From assembly GCA_027338645.1 (NCBI GenBank), contig DAHWSH010000048.1, positions 1 through 16,780 on the forward strand: a stretch of 16,780 nucleotides of DNA. Direction: 5' to 3'. Under the pieces are notes generated by a model that saw only the letters and a program-made list of their open reading frames with translations, ran no database searches and was not told the DNA's origin. This stretch comes from JAJZIH01 sp021785265. Lineage in GTDB: Bacteria > Pseudomonadota > Gammaproteobacteria > JAKAQQ01. Both the position numbers and the translations under genes were made by a program. Of this stretch, positions 14,847-16,780 are shown in pieces. The first letter of the stretch is position 1. Every line of letters starts with the position of its first letter.

Positions 14847-16374
14847 CGGCAAACCGCAAGGAGGCGAGTTCCGGATGCCGTTCCCTGAGCATCCGGGCAT
14901 AAGGTTTCCACCGCCCGACCGAGTGCTGGTAAACCGGTTGCCGCGCCTGGAAGGCACTGGCCGTTCGGATTGCCCGCTCCGCCGGGTGGCCTGATTCAAC
15001 TCCCATGGCGGGGAGACCGAGCCAGGAGAGGAGTTCATCGACGACCGTGGCCGGCTCTCCGACCAGGGTTTCGTAACGGACGGTCCGCAGGGTGGTTCCG
15101 AGACAACGTTTCCAGTGTGTCATCAGGTGGTCGTGGGTACGGAGGTAGAACAGGAGGTCCTCGATGGAGTAGGAAAAGTCGAGTGCGGGGTGGTCGAAGT
15201 TCTGGAAGTAAAGAGAGACCAGAACATCGCGGGGGTCGCGTTCGACGGCCAGGATCCGTGCCCCGGGAAGGAGTTTGCGGATCGCTCCGGCATGCCAGAA
15301 ATTGAGCGGGTTCTTGTCGATCACGTAGCGGCACCCGGAACTCCCGTAGCGGGCGAGGGTGGCCTGGTAACACTCGATGACCTCGCGTTCCGTGTCGGCG
15401 AGCGCATCCGGGACAGTATCGGCATCCAGGGCGGCCCGCCAGCGCTCGACCAGGCGGCTCGCCTCGACGAGTCGCTCCAGGATGTCCAGTTCTCCGGCGG
15501 AAGAAATCGCGGGGTGGCTCAAGAGCAGGCTTTCCACGAGTGTGGTTCCGGCGCGTGGCAATCCCACGATGAAAAGGGGCAGCGGCTCGACCGATGGGCC
15601 CGGGGCCGGGGCCCAGGCCCCGGGGGGAAGGGCGAGATTGAGTTCGAGTGCTGCCTTGCGGTCCGCTTTCGGGAAGCGGGTCATGCCGCGCCGGATCCGG
15701 TTGCCTTCTTCGATTGCGGTCAAAGCCTGCTCCCACCGCCCGAGATCGTCGTACACCTTTCCCAGGGCAAATTGTCGGCAGGCTTGAGTAGACGCTGAAA
15801 CCGGGGTTCGGGTGGCCTGGGCTTCAAGGAAGGCGATCAGGGGATCGCTGGAGGCAAAGTGGCGGGTCTGGACGATCAGGAGGTGGGCTGCATCGTGATC
15901 CGGATCGAGTTCAAGAGTCCGGCCGAGGCTCCGGGCAGCTTCATCGAAGTGCCCGAGTGCAAGCAGGAGACGACCTCTCTCGAACCAGGCCTGAACGAGG
16001 TTCGGGTCAGCCTGGATTGCCGAGTCCAGACAGGCCAGTGCGCGCTCGGAGTCCCCCAAGGTCTCGAGAAAACGGGCGACTTGGCCGCAGAGGACGGCAT
16101 CGGTCGGCCGAGCCTTGAGCCAGCCGTCGAAAAGACGGGCCGCATCCCCCACCCGTCCCTGGTCCCGGTACAGGAAGGCCAGGCTCAGACGGGCCTCGAA
16201 AAGCCCGGGATCCTGTGAAAGTGCGCCCCGGAGGGCGTTTTCAGCGGCCTCATCATCACCCCGGCGGCGATATTCGTTTCCCCAGAGATAGTAGTCGGAT
16301 GCGGTAGGGATGACCGCCGGCTCGTCCGGTGCGGAATAGGTAAATGGAGAATGGGGAGAACCCGCTTCCGCCAT
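14833..16374 (-). CDS. TPR-containing sulfotransferase (first in operon)
   Basis: The first gene of the operon encodes 513 residues. TPR units run from about 25 to 165 (DYYLWGNEYRRRGDDEAAEN, ACLDSAIQADPNLVQAWFER, ARSLGRTLELDPDHDAA), with more divergent helices to about 230. The sulfotransferase domain (about 265-500) has the PAPS loop IVGLPRAGTTLVESLL (269-284; Ala replaces the Ser of its paralogues), candidate catalytic E295 (SAGEL), IDK at 352-354, 3'-phosphate motif ERDPRD (378-383) with S387, and the end block TASAFQARQPVYQHSVGRW. I chose the ATG at 16374 because AGGA lies 4 nt upstream; a TTG at 16392 in the same frame has no such site. The protein lacks a signal peptide. It faces the TonB-dependent receptor gene across a 254-bp control region. 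Confidence 0.87.
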   Translation of the reverse strand: MAEAGSPHSPFTYSAPDEPAVIPTASDYYLWGNEYRRRGDDEAAENALRGALSQDPGLFEARLSLAFLYRDQGRVGDAARLFDGWLKARPTDAVLCGQVARFLETLGDSERALACLDSAIQADPNLVQAWFERGRLLLALGHFDEAARSLGRTLELDPDHDAAHLLIVQTRHFASSDPLIAFLEAQATRTPVSASTQACRQFALGKVYDDLGRWEQALTAIEEGNRIRRGMTRFPKADRKAALELNLALPPGAWAPAPGPSVEPLPLFIVGLPRAGTTLVESLLLSHPAISSAGELDILERLVEASRLVERWRAALDADTVPDALADTEREVIECYQATLARYGSSGCRYVIDKNPLNFWHAGAIRKLLPGARILAVERDPRDVLVSLYFQNFDHPALDFSYSIEDLLFYLRTHDHLMTHWKRCLGTTLRTVRYETLVGEPATVVDELLSWLGLPAMGVESGHPAERAIRTASAFQARQPVYQHSVGRWKPYARMLRERHPELASLRFADESA

Positions 16375-16396
16375 GTTGTCCTGCCATTTCAAGATG

Positions 16397-16413
16397 ATCT
16401 GATTGTATCAGAT
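16397..16413. promoter_or_regulatory. perfect 17-bp palindrome near the sulfotransferase start
   Basis: ATCTGAT-TGT-ATCAGAT has perfect 7-bp arms and a 3-bp centre. It begins 22 bp upstream of the ATG of the first sulfotransferase gene and coincides with a candidate -10 element on the minus strand, the layout of a repressor operator. The cognate regulator is not in the window. Confidence 0.5.
16402..16410 (-). promoter_or_regulatory. candidate extended -10 promoter of the sulfotransferase operon
   Basis: Read on the minus strand this is TG-A-TACAAT, an extended -10 element. No good -35 hexamer is found at 16-18 bp, which such promoters can do without. Transcription would start about 20 nt before the ATG at 16374. 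A weaker alternative on the same strand is TTGTAT (16456-16461) with TATGTT (16433-16438), spaced by 17 bp. Confidence 0.35.
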
Positions 16414-16417
16414 GCTG

Positions 16418-16448
16418 ATGTTGCACTATAGCAACATATTAATGTTGC
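16418..16448. promoter_or_regulatory. operator-like array of three alternating half-sites
   Basis: ATGTTGC (16418-16424), GCAACAT (16431-16437) and ATGTTGC (16442-16448) alternate in orientation, with spacers of 6 and 4 bp. The middle half-site can form a dyad with either neighbour; with one more flanking base the right-hand pair has perfect 8-bp arms (AGCAACAT on the minus strand). The array covers the -20 to -50 region of the candidate minus-strand promoter, a typical site for a dimeric regulator. Confidence 0.5.
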
Positions 16449-16504
16449 TTTTAGGATACAAGCTGTCTCGTCATTAAGTGACCCCATCACGGTTTGATTC
16501 CATC

Positions 16505-16559
16505 CACGTGCAGAAAAAAGGAGACGTGAATTGGGGGCTTGACAGTCCTGCTACACGTG
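16505..16559. repeat. two CACGTG palindromes 49 bp apart
   Basis: CACGTG occurs at 16505-16510 and 16554-16559; the second lies inside the spacer of the receptor promoter. A related palindrome, CCACATGTGG, lies downstream at 16606-16615. These could be binding sites for one factor, but 6-bp palindromes also arise by chance. Confidence 0.3.
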
Positions 16560-16566
16560 GTATGCT
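16539..16566 (+). promoter_or_regulatory. sigma70-type promoter of the TonB-dependent receptor gene
   Basis: TTGACA at 16539-16544, a perfect -35 consensus, is followed after 16 bp by TATGCT at 16561-16566. The start codon is about 60 bp downstream. The promoter points away from the sulfotransferase operon, so the two transcription units are divergent. Confidence 0.6.
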
Positions 16567-16611
16567 CACCACATCCTTGGTCGCGCCAAGGTATTTTATC
16601 CCTCACCACAT
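16565..16611 (+). repeat. 10-bp direct repeat flanking a leader hairpin
   Basis: CTCACCACAT occurs at 16565-16574 and 16602-16611, on either side of the hairpin at 16575-16591. The second copy runs into the palindrome CCACATGTGG, and the Shine-Dalgarno GGAGG (16614-16618) overlaps the end of that palindrome. Confidence 0.45.
16575..16591 (+). promoter_or_regulatory. 5' leader hairpin of the receptor gene
   Basis: CCTTGG-TCGCG-CCAAGG is a perfect 6-bp stem with a 5-nt loop, followed by TATTTTAT. The stem is short and the T-run interrupted, so it could be a weak attenuator or an mRNA-stabilising 5' hairpin. It lies within the leader predicted from the promoter at 16539-16566. Confidence 0.35.
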
Positions 16612-16628
16612 GTGGAGGCTTATACACA

Positions 16629-16780
16629 ATGAAACAGCGAAATCTCGTGCGGCAAGCGGTACGCGGGGCCCTCGTGGCCGGCGCATCCGCTGCAGTCATC
16701 GCCGCACCGGCAGCGCTGGCGCAGGCAAAGAAAACCACGAAACTCCAGAAGATCGAGGTCGTGGGTTCTCGGATCCTGCG
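16629..16780 (+). CDS. TonB-dependent receptor, N-terminal part (runs off the window)
   Basis: Fifty complete codons are visible. A basic start (MKQRNLVRQAVRG) and an Ala-rich hydrophobic core form a signal peptide with a likely cleavage after ALA at residue 31. A basic linker follows, then LQKIEVVGSRILR (39-51), the segment at the start of the plug domain seen in many proteobacterial TonB-dependent outer-membrane receptors. The ATG at 16629 has GGAGG at 16614-16618, a spacing of 10 nt, the best ribosome binding site near any gene here. The barrel lies outside the window, so neither the ligand nor intactness can be judged. The gene is divergent from the sulfotransferase operon and shares its control region. 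Confidence 0.75.
   Translation, partial: MKQRNLVRQAVRGALVAGASAAVIAAPAALAQAKKTTKLQKIEVVGSRIL

Noticed and set aside
14847..15038. N-terminal extension of the second sulfotransferase by up to 64 residues
   Set aside because: The extension lies inside the upstream sulfotransferase gene and reads as low-quality Arg/Gly/Pro-rich sequence; TPR homology begins after the ATG at 14846.
16487..16738. An 83-codon minus-strand frame over the receptor start
   Set aside because: It overlaps the receptor promoter, Shine-Dalgarno and signal peptide, and resembles nothing known.
1..16780. tRNA, rRNA or CRISPR arrays
   Set aside because: No cloverleaf with CCA-type end, no rRNA signature stretch and no regularly spaced repeats were seen on either strand by eye.

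Overview
The window looks like chromosomal DNA from a GC-rich Gram-negative bacterium, most likely a proteobacterium and perhaps a gammaproteobacterium. The grounds are an MdtABC-type tripartite RND pump, a cyclopropane-fatty-acid synthase whose active-site numbering matches the E. coli enzyme exactly, and the start of a TonB-dependent outer-membrane receptor. The genus cannot be fixed from sequence alone.

Layout. (1) 1-1155: an intact-looking IS630-family insertion sequence, with its terminal TA at the first base of the window. Its transposase frame reads through the right end and takes its stop codon from flanking DNA. (2) 1162-2180: about 1 kb without an intact gene. It holds a short direct repeat, a reading frame broken by two in-frame stops (1518-1901), a sigma70-like promoter with an 11-bp-spaced direct repeat, and a structured leader. 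(3) 2181-9613, plus strand: mdtA-mdtB-mdtC-like operon (adaptor plus two different RND transporters), tightly packed. No outer-membrane channel and no regulator gene is in view. (4) 16374-9622, minus strand: a five-gene operon reading TPR-sulfotransferase, TPR-sulfotransferase, SseB-like protein, TPR-sulfotransferase, cfa. Its junctions are a 14-bp overlap, a 36-bp gap, a 4-bp ATGA overlap and a 6-bp gap. It converges on mdtC with only 8 bp between the two stop codons. (5) 16375-16628: a divergent control region dense in palindromes. (6) 16629 to the edge, plus strand: the first 50 codons of a TonB-dependent receptor.

How the parts may work together. The pump is a self-contained envelope efflux system. 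The minus-strand operon is the most unusual part: three paralogous proteins, each with an N-terminal TPR scaffold and a C-terminal PAPS-dependent sulfotransferase domain, are co-transcribed with an SseB-domain protein and a lipid-modifying methyltransferase. They are divergent from an outer-membrane receptor across a shared control region containing two different operator-like palindromes. A plausible but unproven reading is a sulfation module, acting on a protein, peptide or envelope molecule, tied to the receptor or its ligand.
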